A stretch of 64,000 nt of DNA from contig NZ_JAKJIC010000003.1 in the NCBI RefSeq assembly GCF_021864535.1, positions 186,001-250,000 on the forward strand, read 5' to 3'. This document shows, piece after piece, positions 1 to 7,457 of the stretch. Below the pieces are notes generated by a model. The model was not told the origin of the DNA, searched no databases, and worked only from the letters and a program-made list of their open reading frames with translations. Made by a program: the position numbers and the translations under genes. Position 1 is the first letter of the stretch. The number at the start of each line of letters is the position of its first letter. The DNA is from Oryzibacter oryziterrae. GTDB taxonomy: Bacteria; Pseudomonadota; Alphaproteobacteria; Rhizobiales; Pleomorphomonadaceae.

Positions 1-244
1 GGGGCGCCTGAGACTGGTCTATGAAGCCAACCCGATCGCCTTCCTGGTGGAACAGGCGGGCGGCAAGGCGTCCAACGGGCAGGCGCGCATTCTCGACCTC
101 GAACCGACCGATCTGCACGAGAAGACTCCGCTCGTTCTGGGCTCGACGGAGGAAGTCAGCCGGTTCGAGTATTATCGTTCAAATCCGTCACCGGCGGATC
201 GCAACCCGCTGTTCAACAAGCGGGGACTGTTCCGGGACGAGTAG
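1..244 (+). CDS. cbbF: Fructose-1,6-bisphosphatase class I, C-terminal fragment (5' end outside window)
   Basis: The reading frame is open from base 2 and ends at a TAG at 242-244, giving the last 80 or so residues of a class I fructose-1,6-bisphosphatase. The family hallmark [21 protein letters not shown] is visible at the start: the Tyr-Glu-x-Asn-Pro stretch followed by the EQAGGKAS loop, which forms the sugar-phosphate site and a metal ligand. The enzyme converts fructose 1,6-bisphosphate to fructose 6-phosphate and phosphate in the cytoplasm. The phosphoribulokinase gene starts eight bases downstream, so this is almost certainly the cbbF copy of a Calvin-cycle operon rather than a lone gluconeogenic fbp. 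The start, the promoter and the Rubisco genes must lie to the left of the window. Confidence 0.9.
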   Translation, partial: GRLRLVYEANPIAFLVEQAGGKASNGQARILDLEPTDLHEKTPLVLGSTEEVSRFEYYRSNPSPADRNPLFNKRGLFRDE

Positions 245-252
245 GGGGGACC

Positions 253-1128
253 GTGTCAGCAAGGCATCCGATCATCGCCGTTACCGGGTCATCCGGTGCC
301 GGCACCACATCCGTACGCGCCACCTTCGAGCGGATCTTCCGGCGGGAGGGGATCATGGCGGCGTATATCGAGGGGGACGCGTTCCACCGCTATGACCGCG
401 AGGGCATGCGGCGGGCGACGGTGGAGCACGACGAACGCGGCGATCAGACGTTCAGTCATTTCGGGCTTGAAGCCAACCTATTGAAAGAACTTGAAGAATC
501 ATTCGAAAGCTATGGGCGGGACGGCAGCGGACGGACGCGGCTCTATGCCCATAGCGAGGCGGAGGCCGAACAGTTCGATATCCCCGTCGGCACGTTCTCC
601 GACTGGATGGAGTTTCCCGGCGGCACCGATCTTCTGTTCTACGAGGGCCTGCATGGTGCCGTGGTGACCGAGGACATCAACATCGCCCGCCATGTGGACC
701 TCCGGATCGGCGTGGTGCCGGTGATCAATCTCGAATGGATCCAGAAGATCCATCGCGACAAGGAAACCCGCGGCTATTCCACCGAGGCGGTGACCGACAC
801 GATCCTGCGGCGCATGCCCGACTATGTGCATTACATCTGCCCGCAGTTCACCCAGACCGACGTCAATTTCCAGCGTGTTCCGACCGTCGACACCTCCAAT
901 CCGTTCATTGCCCGCTGGATTCCGACGCCGGACGAATCCATCGTCGTGATCCGCTTTCGCGATCCGCGCGGGATCGACTTTCCCTATCTGTTGTCCATGA
1001 TACCAGACAGTTTCATGTCGAGAGCAAATTCGATCGTGGTGCCGGGACCGAAGATGGAACTGGCCATGCAGCTGATCCTGACGCCGAAGATCCTGCGGCT
1101 GGTGGAAAAGGCGCGGCTGGCGCGGTGA
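253..1128 (+). CDS. cbbP: Phosphoribulokinase (proteobacterial class I)
   Basis: ATP-dependent kinase that makes ribulose 1,5-bisphosphate from ribulose 5-phosphate, the step that feeds Rubisco. The 291-residue length matches the octameric proteobacterial class, which is shorter than the plant and cyanobacterial enzymes. A P-loop GSSGAGTTS sits at residues 12-20, followed by EGDAFHRYDR with the catalytic and substrate-binding acidic and basic residues at about 41-50. The start is a GTG at 253 preceded by a purine-rich GGGGGGA; the gene follows cbbF with an 8-bp gap. With Rubisco expected upstream, this makes a complete Calvin cycle likely. Identification is firm from sequence; allosteric control by NADH, known in this class, is not tested here. 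Confidence 0.96.
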   Translation: MSARHPIIAVTGSSGAGTTSVRATFERIFRREGIMAAYIEGDAFHRYDREGMRRATVEHDERGDQTFSHFGLEANLLKELEESFESYGRDGSGRTRLYAHSEAEAEQFDIPVGTFSDWMEFPGGTDLLFYEGLHGAVVTEDINIARHVDLRIGVVPVINLEWIQKIHRDKETRGYSTEAVTDTILRRMPDYVHYICPQFTQTDVNFQRVPTVDTSNPFIARWIPTPDESIVVIRFRDPRGIDFPYLLSMIPDSFMSRANSIVVPGPKMELAMQLILTPKILRLVEKARLAR

Positions 1129-1218
1129 AATCCATCTGGCGCATTGCCGGGACGGCGCAAAGGCGATTAGAACACCGCTTGTCTTGCGGTGCCATCCGAT
1201 TGAAAGCGTGAGTGAAAC

Positions 1219-1875
1219 ATGTCCGTGATCATTGCCCCGTCCATGCTGTCGTCCGATTTCTCCCGCCTCGGCGAGGAGCTGCGCGCCATTGAGGCAGCCG
1301 GGGCGGACTGGATCCATCTCGACGTGATGGACGGGCATTTCGTGCCCAACATCACCTTCGGGCCGCCGGTGATCAAGGCCATGAGAAAGCACACGAAATT
1401 GCCCTTCGACGTGCATCTGATGATCGCGCCGGCCGATCCCTACATTCCCGCCTTTGCCGATGCCGGCGCCGACCTGATCACCGTGCATGTGGAGGCGGGG
1501 CCGCATGTTCACCGCTCGCTGCAGGTGATCCGGGGGCTGGGCAAGAAGTCGGGCGTGGTGCTCAATCCGGGCACGGAGATCTCGGGGCTTGAATATATGC
1601 TCGACGAGATCGACATGGTGCTGCTGATGACGGTGAACCCGGGCTTCGGCGGGCAGGCCTTCATCGGGTCGGTGGTGGAAAAGGTGAAGAAGGTCAAGGC
1701 TTTGATCGGCGATCGCCCCATTCACATCGAGATCGACGGCGGCGTTTCCGTCGACAATGCCGGGCTGCTCACGCGCGCCGGTGCGGATGTGCTGGTGGCG
1801 GGGACGTCGGTGTTCAAGGGCGGCACGCAGGCCGATTATGAGCGCAACATCAAGGCGTTGAGGGCGAGCCTGTGA
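1219..1875 (+). CDS. rpe: Ribulose-phosphate 3-epimerase
   Basis: Interconverts D-ribulose 5-phosphate and D-xylulose 5-phosphate, serving the Calvin cycle and pentose phosphate pathway. The 218-residue TIM barrel shows the family signatures: IAPSMLSSDFSRLGEE near the N-terminus, the metal-binding HLDVMDGHFVPNITFGP at about residues 33-49, and EIDGGVSVDNA near residue 173, followed by a phosphate-binding VAGTSVFKG. It lies 90 bp after phosphoribulokinase, a gap with no recognisable gene, and its stop overlaps the next start (GTGA), so translation is probably coupled. In this position the gene corresponds to cbbE. Transketolase and aldolase genes that often sit between cbbP and cbbE in other cbb operons are absent here. 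Confidence 0.96.
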   Translation: MSVIIAPSMLSSDFSRLGEELRAIEAAGADWIHLDVMDGHFVPNITFGPPVIKAMRKHTKLPFDVHLMIAPADPYIPAFADAGADLITVHVEAGPHVHRSLQVIRGLGKKSGVVLNPGTEISGLEYMLDEIDMVLLMTVNPGFGGQAFIGSVVEKVKKVKALIGDRPIHIEIDGGVSVDNAGLLTRAGADVLVAGTSVFKGGTQADYERNIKALRASL

Positions 1876-2552
1876 CCGGACAGACGATTTCCGCCCTGAT
1901 CTTCGATCTGGATGGCACGCTGGTGGACAGCCTGCCGGATCTGGCCGAGGCCATGAACGAGCTGATGGCCGAGAACGGCCTTGCGGCGCATGCCCAGGCG
2001 GCGGTGGGCGCCATGGTGGGCAATGGGGTTACCCTGTTGGTGCAACGTGCTTTTTCGGCGCATGGCATCGCCATGGACGGCGAGGCGCTGGAGCGGCAGG
2101 TGGCGCGCTATCTCGATCTCTACGAGCCGCGGTCGGCGCGATTGACCCGCTTCTTCCCGCATGTGGAGGGGATCGTCCAGGCGCTGCGGGGGCAATATGC
2201 CCTCGGTGTCTGCACCAACAAGCCGACGGGGCCGGCGCGACAAATCCTTGAAGATCTTGGGTTTTCCGGTGTGTTCGGGGCGGTGGTCGGCGGTGACAGC
2301 GGGGTGCCGCGCAAGCCGGAAGGCGACATGATCATGCTGACGGCGGAGCGGCTGGGTGTGCCGCTGTCTGAGGCGGTGATGATCGGGGATAGCCCCGCCG
2401 ATGTGAAATCGGCGCAGGCTGCCGGTATTCGCTCGATTGCGGTCAGATACGGGTATACTGTGATTCCTGCGGATGAACTGGGCGCCGACGCTGTGGTCGA
2501 CGACTTCCGGGAAATCCCGCGTCTACTTGAAATCTGGCAGAGCAGATCATGA
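1872..2552 (+). CDS. cbbZ: Phosphoglycolate phosphatase (HAD family)
   Basis: HAD-superfamily phosphatase of 226 residues. Motif I DLDGTLVDS is at residues 12-20 with the nucleophile Asp12 and acid/base Asp14, motif II is in GVCTNKP, and motif III/IV is in GDSPADVKSAQAAG. It should hydrolyse 2-phosphoglycolate, the toxic product of Rubisco oxygenation. The start is a GTG overlapping the rpe stop, and the stop overlaps the start of the next HAD gene (ATGA), so rpe, cbbZ and cbbY form a translationally coupled unit. The Calvin operon context decides between Gph and other HAD phosphatases; the substrate is inferred, not shown. Confidence 0.9.
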   Translation: MTGQTISALIFDLDGTLVDSLPDLAEAMNELMAENGLAAHAQAAVGAMVGNGVTLLVQRAFSAHGIAMDGEALERQVARYLDLYEPRSARLTRFFPHVEGIVQALRGQYALGVCTNKPTGPARQILEDLGFSGVFGAVVGGDSGVPRKPEGDMIMLTAERLGVPLSEAVMIGDSPADVKSAQAAGIRSIAVRYGYTVIPADELGADAVVDDFREIPRLLEIWQSRS

Positions 2553-3352
2553 AATCCGGCGTAAAGGCGCTGATTTTCGACGTGGACGGTACGCTTTCCG
2601 AAACAGAGGAAGTGCATCGTCTCGCGTTCAATCGCGCCTTTGAGATGTCCGGTCTCGATTGGGACTGGGACCAGGAGCTGTATTCGAAGCTTCTGGTGGT
2701 GCCGGGCGGGCAGTCGCGCCTCGAATATTATCTCGATACTTTCGATCCGGCGGATGTCGGTGGGCTGAAGGCGCGGTTGCCGGAGGTGCACCGGATCAAG
2801 TCGCATGTCTATGCCAAGATGATCGATCAGCGGCTGGCCCGGCTGCGGCCGGGTGTCGAGCGATTGATCGATGAAGCACACTCGCGCGGTATTCAGGTTG
2901 TTCTGGCGACGACGTCCAGTATCGATAACGCCGAGGCGCTGATAATCTCCAATCTAGAGTTGTCTGGACTTGAGAAGATTTCATTCATTGCCGGTGGGGA
3001 TGAGGTCAAGACCAAGAAGCCGTCGCCGGAAATCTATGAGATGGTGCTCAAGCGCCTGAAGATCCCGGCCCGCAATTGCCTTGTATTCGAGGATAGCGAG
3101 AACGGGCTGAAGGCGGCGATGGCGGCTGGGCTGAGGACCATTGTCACCCCCAGCACCTATTCGCGCGGCGGCGACTTCTCGGGCGCCTTTGCGGTGCTGT
3201 CCAGCCTGGGCGATGCCTTTGATCCCTATGAACATTTTTCCGGCGCCGGCGATGGCGAGACCATGGTGACCGTGTCGGCGCTGCGCCGCTGGGTGGCCGA
3301 TGACGACGATATTCGCAGCCTGCTGACCATCGGTGGCAAGTCGCTCTTTTGA
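2549..3352 (+). CDS. cbbY: CbbY-type HAD sugar bisphosphate phosphatase
   Basis: A second HAD phosphatase, 267 residues, with DVDGTLSETEEVHR at residues 11-24 (nucleophile Asp11, acid/base Asp13), a helical cap domain, then VLATTSS, the lysine in KTKKPSPEIYE, and the acidic motif FEDSENGLKAAMAAG. The DVDGTLSETEE(x)HR signature and the position at the end of a cbb operon identify it as CbbY. In phototrophs this family dephosphorylates xylulose 1,5-bisphosphate, a misfire product that inhibits Rubisco. The gene overlaps cbbZ by 4 bp. About 200 bp without a gene follow before the convergent phosphoesterase gene; I see no strong terminator there. Confidence 0.92.
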   Translation: MKSGVKALIFDVDGTLSETEEVHRLAFNRAFEMSGLDWDWDQELYSKLLVVPGGQSRLEYYLDTFDPADVGGLKARLPEVHRIKSHVYAKMIDQRLARLRPGVERLIDEAHSRGIQVVLATTSSIDNAEALIISNLELSGLEKISFIAGGDEVKTKKPSPEIYEMVLKRLKIPARNCLVFEDSENGLKAAMAAGLRTIVTPSTYSRGGDFSGAFAVLSSLGDAFDPYEHFSGAGDGETMVTVSALRRWVADDDDIRSLLTIGGKSLF

Positions 3353-3558
3353 GCGCCTGACCGGAAATTCTACTGGCGGGGGCATCGAATTTCGGAGCAG
3401 GCGTTGCGCGGGGTTGCGGCCGGTTGTGAACGGTCGGCGCACATGTCACGCATATGTCGCCCAAGCCTCCGTTGGGGACGGCGGAAATGCAGCGATGAGG
3501 ACGCATTTCGGTACAGGGCGGCGCGAGACGGCAAGACCTCACGCCGCAGGTTGCACTC

Positions 3559-4461
3559 TCACTTCCAGACGCCGGTGATCGGGCGGGCGGTGGCGTCGCC
3601 GCGGCCGAGGGTGCCGAGCGCGAAAGTGTCCTCGATGGTGCGCAGCAGCGAGTTGTGGGTATAGGCCCTGGCCGAGGTGGCACCGGGCTTTACCATGGGG
3701 CCGATCAGCCAGGTGGCGATGTGGCTCTTCACATGCGCGCCCTTGCCCACGCCTTCGTCGAAGGTGACGACCACGAGGGTGTTCTTCATGACGGAGCTGT
3801 CGGCGAGAAGCGGGCCGATGGTGGTCTTCAGCCAGGCGTCGGCGAAGGCGGCGCCGGTATCGTGGCCGTCATTGTCGAGCGTCGGGACGTAGAGCGTATA
3901 GGCCGGCAGCCTGCCCGCCTTGGCGTCGGCGGCGAAGATGGTGGCGCTGACGACCTTGTTGCAGCGGCTGGTGGTCTGCACGTCCTTGAAGCTCAGGAAG
4001 GGCACGTGCTTGCGCACATAGCCGCCGGAGCGGGCGCCGAGATAGCAGTTGCCTTTGGCACCGGGGTAGCCTTCGGCATAGACGCGCCAGTTGCGGCCCT
4101 TGGATTCCAGGAGATTGCCGAGGTGCCTTGCATCGCGCGTGACGTTACCGTCCGGCAGCGCGACCTCGTCGACGCCGAGCGCCGAGCCGGCGATCATGGT
4201 GATGTAATTGGGCTGGGACGGATGGGTCTCGGCGGAAAAATTGGTGAGCAGCGCGCCCTTTGACGACAGCGACTTCATGAAGGGCTGAGCGATAGCGGTG
4301 GCATAGTCGGTGTTCTCCAGCACGACGACCACGACGCGGGAAAAGCCGGCGGCGAAGGCCGGGGCGGGGGAGAGCATGGCCACCAGTGCGAGCATCAGGG
4401 CGACGAGGCCCTGGGTGAGGCGCTTCACGTGGGCGGGGCGGCGGGTGGCTTTGTTGGGCAT
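3559..4461 (-). CDS. Secreted phosphoesterase family protein (phospholipase C/acid phosphatase-like)
   Basis: Protein of 300 residues in the PF04185-type phosphoesterase family. A cleavable signal peptide is clear (basic start, hydrophobic ALMLALVAMLSPAPAFA), so it should act in the periplasm or outside. Downstream are VVVVLENTDY, the HPSQPNYITMIAGS stretch, HDTG and VVTFDEG, which carry the metal and phosphate ligands in this family. I chose the ATG at 4461, preceded by GGAGAG at good spacing, over an upstream in-frame start that would put about 46 unrelated residues before the signal peptide. It reads towards cbbY and divergently from the HlyD gene. The natural substrate (phosphomonoester, lipid or nucleotide) cannot be told from sequence. 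Confidence 0.8.
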   Translation of the reverse strand: MPNKATRRPAHVKRLTQGLVALMLALVAMLSPAPAFAAGFSRVVVVVLENTDYATAIAQPFMKSLSSKGALLTNFSAETHPSQPNYITMIAGSALGVDEVALPDGNVTRDARHLGNLLESKGRNWRVYAEGYPGAKGNCYLGARSGGYVRKHVPFLSFKDVQTTSRCNKVVSATIFAADAKAGRLPAYTLYVPTLDNDGHDTGAAFADAWLKTTIGPLLADSSVMKNTLVVVTFDEGVGKGAHVKSHIATWLIGPMVKPGATSARAYTHNSLLRTIEDTFALGTLGRGDATARPITGVWK

Positions 4462-4734
4462 GCGACTCTCCGGGGGCAATCGCCAGGTGGGCAGGATAAC
4501 ACCCTGACCGCTGTGGCTGAACGGGAGCTGAACTGGCTTTGGAAGAGATGAGCGTGGTTCGTGCTCCGGTATTTCAACATTATGATCCTGTATGAGCAAG
4601 GCGGCTCGCGTCTCATTTGAAGATTGAATCTATCGGCAGCCTCCCAACTTTGATCCGCCTTAACGACAACACTTCGCTTTCGGACTATTCTTGCCGGCAA
4701 GACGAGCGCGGTTCGCTGCGTGGCGGAGGCCGGG

Positions 4735-5730
4735 ATGAAGCTGAGGCTGGTGGGGATCTTTGTCGTGGTGGCGGCCGGGGCAGGGGTTGCGGTGTGGCCG
4801 CATGTGGTGACGCAGACCGAGGCAGTGCATCAGGGCTGGGTGGAGGCCGATACGCTGTTCGTCGGGCCCGAAGAGGGCGGGCGGCTGGTGTCGGTGGCCG
4901 TGCAAGAGGGGCAGGATGTGGTGGCGGGGGCGCCGCTGTTTGCGATCGACGGGGCACTGCCTGAGGCCGATCTCGACGGGGCGAAGGCGGCCCGCGATGC
5001 GGCGGCGGCCAAGCTCAAGCGGCTCGAAGCGGCGGCGGAGCGGCCTGAAGAGATCGCGGTGCTGGAAGCCTCGCGCGCGGCGGCCAAGGCGGCGCTGGGC
5101 TGGTCGTCAGCCGATCTCGATCGGGCTCGCGAGTTGCTCGACAAGGGCAACGCCAGCCAGGCGCGCTACGATCAGGCCAAGTCCGTCTATGACCGCGATG
5201 CGGCGACCTTGCAGCAGATCGAGAGCCAGATCGCGGTCGCACATCTGTCCGGTCGGGCCGAGGATATCGACGCGGCCCGGGCGGCCGTGGCGCAAGCCGA
5301 GGCGGCGGTGACGGCGGCAGCGCGGCGGGTGGACAAGCTCGCCGTGGCGGCGCCGGCAGCGGGGCGGGTGACGGAGGTGTATTTCCGGGCCGGCGAGGTG
5401 GTGGGCGCGGGCAAGCCGGTGGTGGCCCTGCTGCCCCCCGAAAATCTGAAGCTGCGTTTCTTCGTGGCCGAATATGAACTGCCGAAGATTGCTGTGGGCG
5501 CGACGCTGCCGGTGGCCTGCGACGGCTGCCGCGACGGGCTGACGGCCAAGGTGAGTTCTGTGGGCACGAGCGCCGAATTCACTCCGCCCGTGATCTATTC
5601 GCTGGAAGAACGGCAGAAATTCGTGGTGCGGGTGGAGGCGGTGCCGGATGATCCTTCGGCCTTCAAGGTGGGCCAACCGGTGAGCGTGACCGTCGATCTC
5701 ACGGGAGGCGGCCATGGTGGAGGCGGCTGA
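4735..5730 (+). CDS. HlyD-family membrane fusion protein of an ABC exporter
   Basis: Periplasmic adaptor subunit of 331 residues. One N-terminal membrane anchor (residues 3-22) is followed by a lipoyl-type half motif around VAVQEGQDVVAGAPLFAIDG, a long alanine-rich coiled-coil hairpin (about residues 80-200), the second lipoyl half (APAAGRVTEVYFRAGEVVGAGKPV) and a beta-barrel domain. The ATG at 4735 has GGAGG five bases upstream, which favours it over the GTG at 4720. The stop overlaps the ATPase gene by 17 bp. The closest arrangement I know is YbhG-YbhF-YbhS/R, which exports cationic drugs; the substrate here is unknown. A separate outer-membrane channel would be needed. Confidence 0.88.
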   Translation: MKLRLVGIFVVVAAGAGVAVWPHVVTQTEAVHQGWVEADTLFVGPEEGGRLVSVAVQEGQDVVAGAPLFAIDGALPEADLDGAKAARDAAAAKLKRLEAAAERPEEIAVLEASRAAAKAALGWSSADLDRARELLDKGNASQARYDQAKSVYDRDAATLQQIESQIAVAHLSGRAEDIDAARAAVAQAEAAVTAAARRVDKLAVAAPAAGRVTEVYFRAGEVVGAGKPVVALLPPENLKLRFFVAEYELPKIAVGATLPVACDGCRDGLTAKVSSVGTSAEFTPPVIYSLEERQKFVVRVEAVPDDPSAFKVGQPVSVTVDLTGGGHGGGG

Positions 5731-6646
5731 GGTCGTCATCGACGTCGAGGGGCTGGTGAAGACCTTTGACGGGCGGCGGGTGGTCAACAACCTGTCCATG
5801 CAGGTGCGCAAGGGGCAAATCTACGGCTTTCTCGGGCCGAATGGTTCGGGCAAGACCACGACCATCCGCATGCTCTGCGGCCTGCTGGTGCCGGACGCCG
5901 GGCGGGGCACCTGCCTCGGCCATGACATCCTGACCGAGGCGCGTCAGATCCGCCGGCGCGTCGGCTACATGACGCAGAAATTCTCGCTCTACCAGGACCT
6001 GACCATTCGCGAGAACCTGGAGTTCGTCGGCCGGCTCTATCGGCTCGACCATCCGCGCGACCGGGCGTCGGCGGCGATCGAGCGGCTGGGGCTCAACGGG
6101 CGCGACGGGCAACTGGCCGGGCAGCTCTCGGGCGGCTGGAAGCAGCGGCTGGCGCTGGGCGCCTGCATCCTGCCCGAGCCGGACCTGCTGCTGCTCGACG
6201 AGCCGACGGCAGGCGTCGACCCGCAGGCGCGGCGCGACTTCTGGACGGAGATCCATGCGCTGGCCGCCGAGGGGCTGACGGTTCTGGTCTCGACCCATTA
6301 CATGGACGAGGCGGAGCGCTGCCACGAGATCGCCTATATCGCCTATGGCGAGCTCCTGGTGAAGGGCACGGTGGACGAGGTGGTGGCGGGCGCGGGGCTG
6401 ACGACGCTGACCGTGACCGGGCCGGGCGTGGTGGGATTGCCCCGCGATCTCAAGGGTTTGCCCGGTGTCGACATGGTGGCGCCCTTCGGCCTCAACCTGC
6501 ATGTCTGCGGCCGGGACCGGGCGGCGTTGGAAGCGGCGGTGGCGCCGTTCCGTGGGCGGGCGGATCTGACGTGGAGCGAGGGGGCGGCGACGCTGGAAGA
6601 CGTGTTCATCGATCTCATGAGCCGGTCGAGGGACAATTTCAAATGA
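5714..6646 (+). CDS. ABC exporter ATP-binding protein (YbhF-like)
   Basis: Cytoplasmic ATPase of 310 residues for an ABC-2 type exporter. It has Walker A GPNGSGKTTT at about residues 40-49, signature LSGGWKQRLALG, Walker B LLLLDEPTAGVDP, and the H-loop STHYMDEAERC. The C-terminal 90 residues form the accessory domain typical of the drug- and polymer-export subfamily. It overlaps the upstream adaptor gene by 17 bp, so co-translation is likely. The permease that must pair with it lies downstream at 7458, but the usual zero-gap junction is here filled by about 810 bp of repeat DNA. E. coli YbhF is a fusion of two such ATPases; this one is a single domain. Confidence 0.92.
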   Translation: MVEAAEVVIDVEGLVKTFDGRRVVNNLSMQVRKGQIYGFLGPNGSGKTTTIRMLCGLLVPDAGRGTCLGHDILTEARQIRRRVGYMTQKFSLYQDLTIRENLEFVGRLYRLDHPRDRASAAIERLGLNGRDGQLAGQLSGGWKQRLALGACILPEPDLLLLDEPTAGVDPQARRDFWTEIHALAAEGLTVLVSTHYMDEAERCHEIAYIAYGELLVKGTVDEVVAGAGLTTLTVTGPGVVGLPRDLKGLPGVDMVAPFGLNLHVCGRDRAALEAAVAPFRGRADLTWSEGAATLEDVFIDLMSRSRDNFK

Positions 6647-6690
6647 AGAGGCTTTTGCTTGTTCCCAGCGCGGGTACTGGATCGGCTGGA

Positions 6691-7024
6691 GGGGGATACC
6701 CCTCTCTCCAACTCTCCCCCATAAGGGGGGAGAGCGTGCCGATTGGTTCTGGTGCGAGGTGGATGAAATTGGGGCGAGGGAGCTCGGCAGGGCAAGGCGG
6801 TGTCGCTGCGCGACAGCTTCGGGCTGATGACTGCGTGGATGGTCCGCCTTCGCGGACCATGACGAGGTTGAGGTCCGGTTTGATAAGTAAATCAGCGGGT
6901 TGCTTGCTGCCAGCTGCGCGTCTGAGGGTGCTGCTTGTTGGCCTCCCGGCTGTCTCGCCGTCATGGTCCGCGAAGGCGGACCATCCATGCAGTCAGAAGA
7001 AAGATGAGAGCGCGCAGCGCTGCC
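6691..7024. repeat. Repeat unit 1 of a 405-bp-spaced duplication
   Basis: Matches 7096-7429 at a constant offset of 405 bp, with both edges in register (GGGGGATACCCCTCTCTC at the left, GCGCGCAGCGCTGCC at the right). The middle is more diverged than the ends. The unit starts with a palindrome of CCTCTC/GAGAG type and ends with the 168-bp hairpin-ended element at 6828-6995. Confidence 0.88.
6828..6995. repeat. 168-bp REP/BIME-like element, copy 1
   Basis: Bounded by inverted repeats of about 37 bp. The left end TGACTGCGTGGATGGTCC and the reverse complement of the right end differ at one early base and then agree through the hairpin. Each end contains its own hairpin, TGGTCCGC-CTTC-GCGGACCA, so the element is two palindromic units in inverted orientation around about 95 bp. 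There is no room for a transposase, so any movement would need one supplied in trans. Confidence 0.8.
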
Positions 7025-7095
7025 GGTTTGTTTGGCGGGAAATGGGGCGCGCCAGTGGGAGAGCGGTCACCGGCGGGCGATGCGCGTGCCTTTTC

Positions 7096-7429
7096 GGGGG
7101 ATACCCCTCTCTCCCGCTCTCTCCCGCAAGGGGAGAGAGGGTGGGGCTTGGTTCCTCGGCGGGCTGGTTCGGCGTTGGGTGGAGTGACGCAGGGGGGTGG
7201 AAAGGTGTCGCTGCGCGACAGCGTTGGGCTGGTGACTGCGTGGATGGTCCGCCTCCGCGGACCATGACGAGGTTAAGGTCCGGTTTGATAAGTAAATCAG
7301 TGGGTTGCTTGCTGCCAGCTGCGCGTCTGAGGGGGCTGCTTGTTGGCCTCCCGGCTGTCTCGCCGTCATGGTCCGCGAAGGCGGACCATCCATGCAGTCG
7401 GAGGAAAGAAGTTGGCGCGCAGCGCTGCC
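7096..7429. repeat. Repeat unit 2 of a 405-bp-spaced duplication
   Basis: Second copy of the unit at 6691-7024. A 71-bp spacer at 7025-7095 separates the copies and is not itself repeated. The copy ends about 28 bp before the ATG of the permease gene. Confidence 0.88.
7233..7400. repeat. 168-bp REP/BIME-like element, copy 2
   Basis: Same length and organisation as the copy at 6828-6995, with a few scattered substitutions. One is in the left hairpin loop (CTCC for CTTC) and one is at the last base of the right end. The internal stretch with GGTCCGGTTTGATAAGTAA is shared. Confidence 0.8.
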
Positions 7430-7457
7430 GTATCGTGGGTGAGCGGAGGGCGGGGCC

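Larger units (their letters stand above)
6647..7457. other. Non-coding interval inside an ABC exporter operon, filled with repeats
   Basis: No credible gene on either strand. The interval separates the ATPase gene from its permease gene and contains two related units (6691-7024 and 7096-7429) lying exactly 405 bp apart. Each unit has a CCTCTC/GAGAGG palindrome and a 168-bp element with hairpin ends. Open frames on the plus strand here (for example one running from 6571) read through the repeats and show no protein character. A good ribosome-binding region for the permease lies just after the second unit. Confidence 0.85.
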
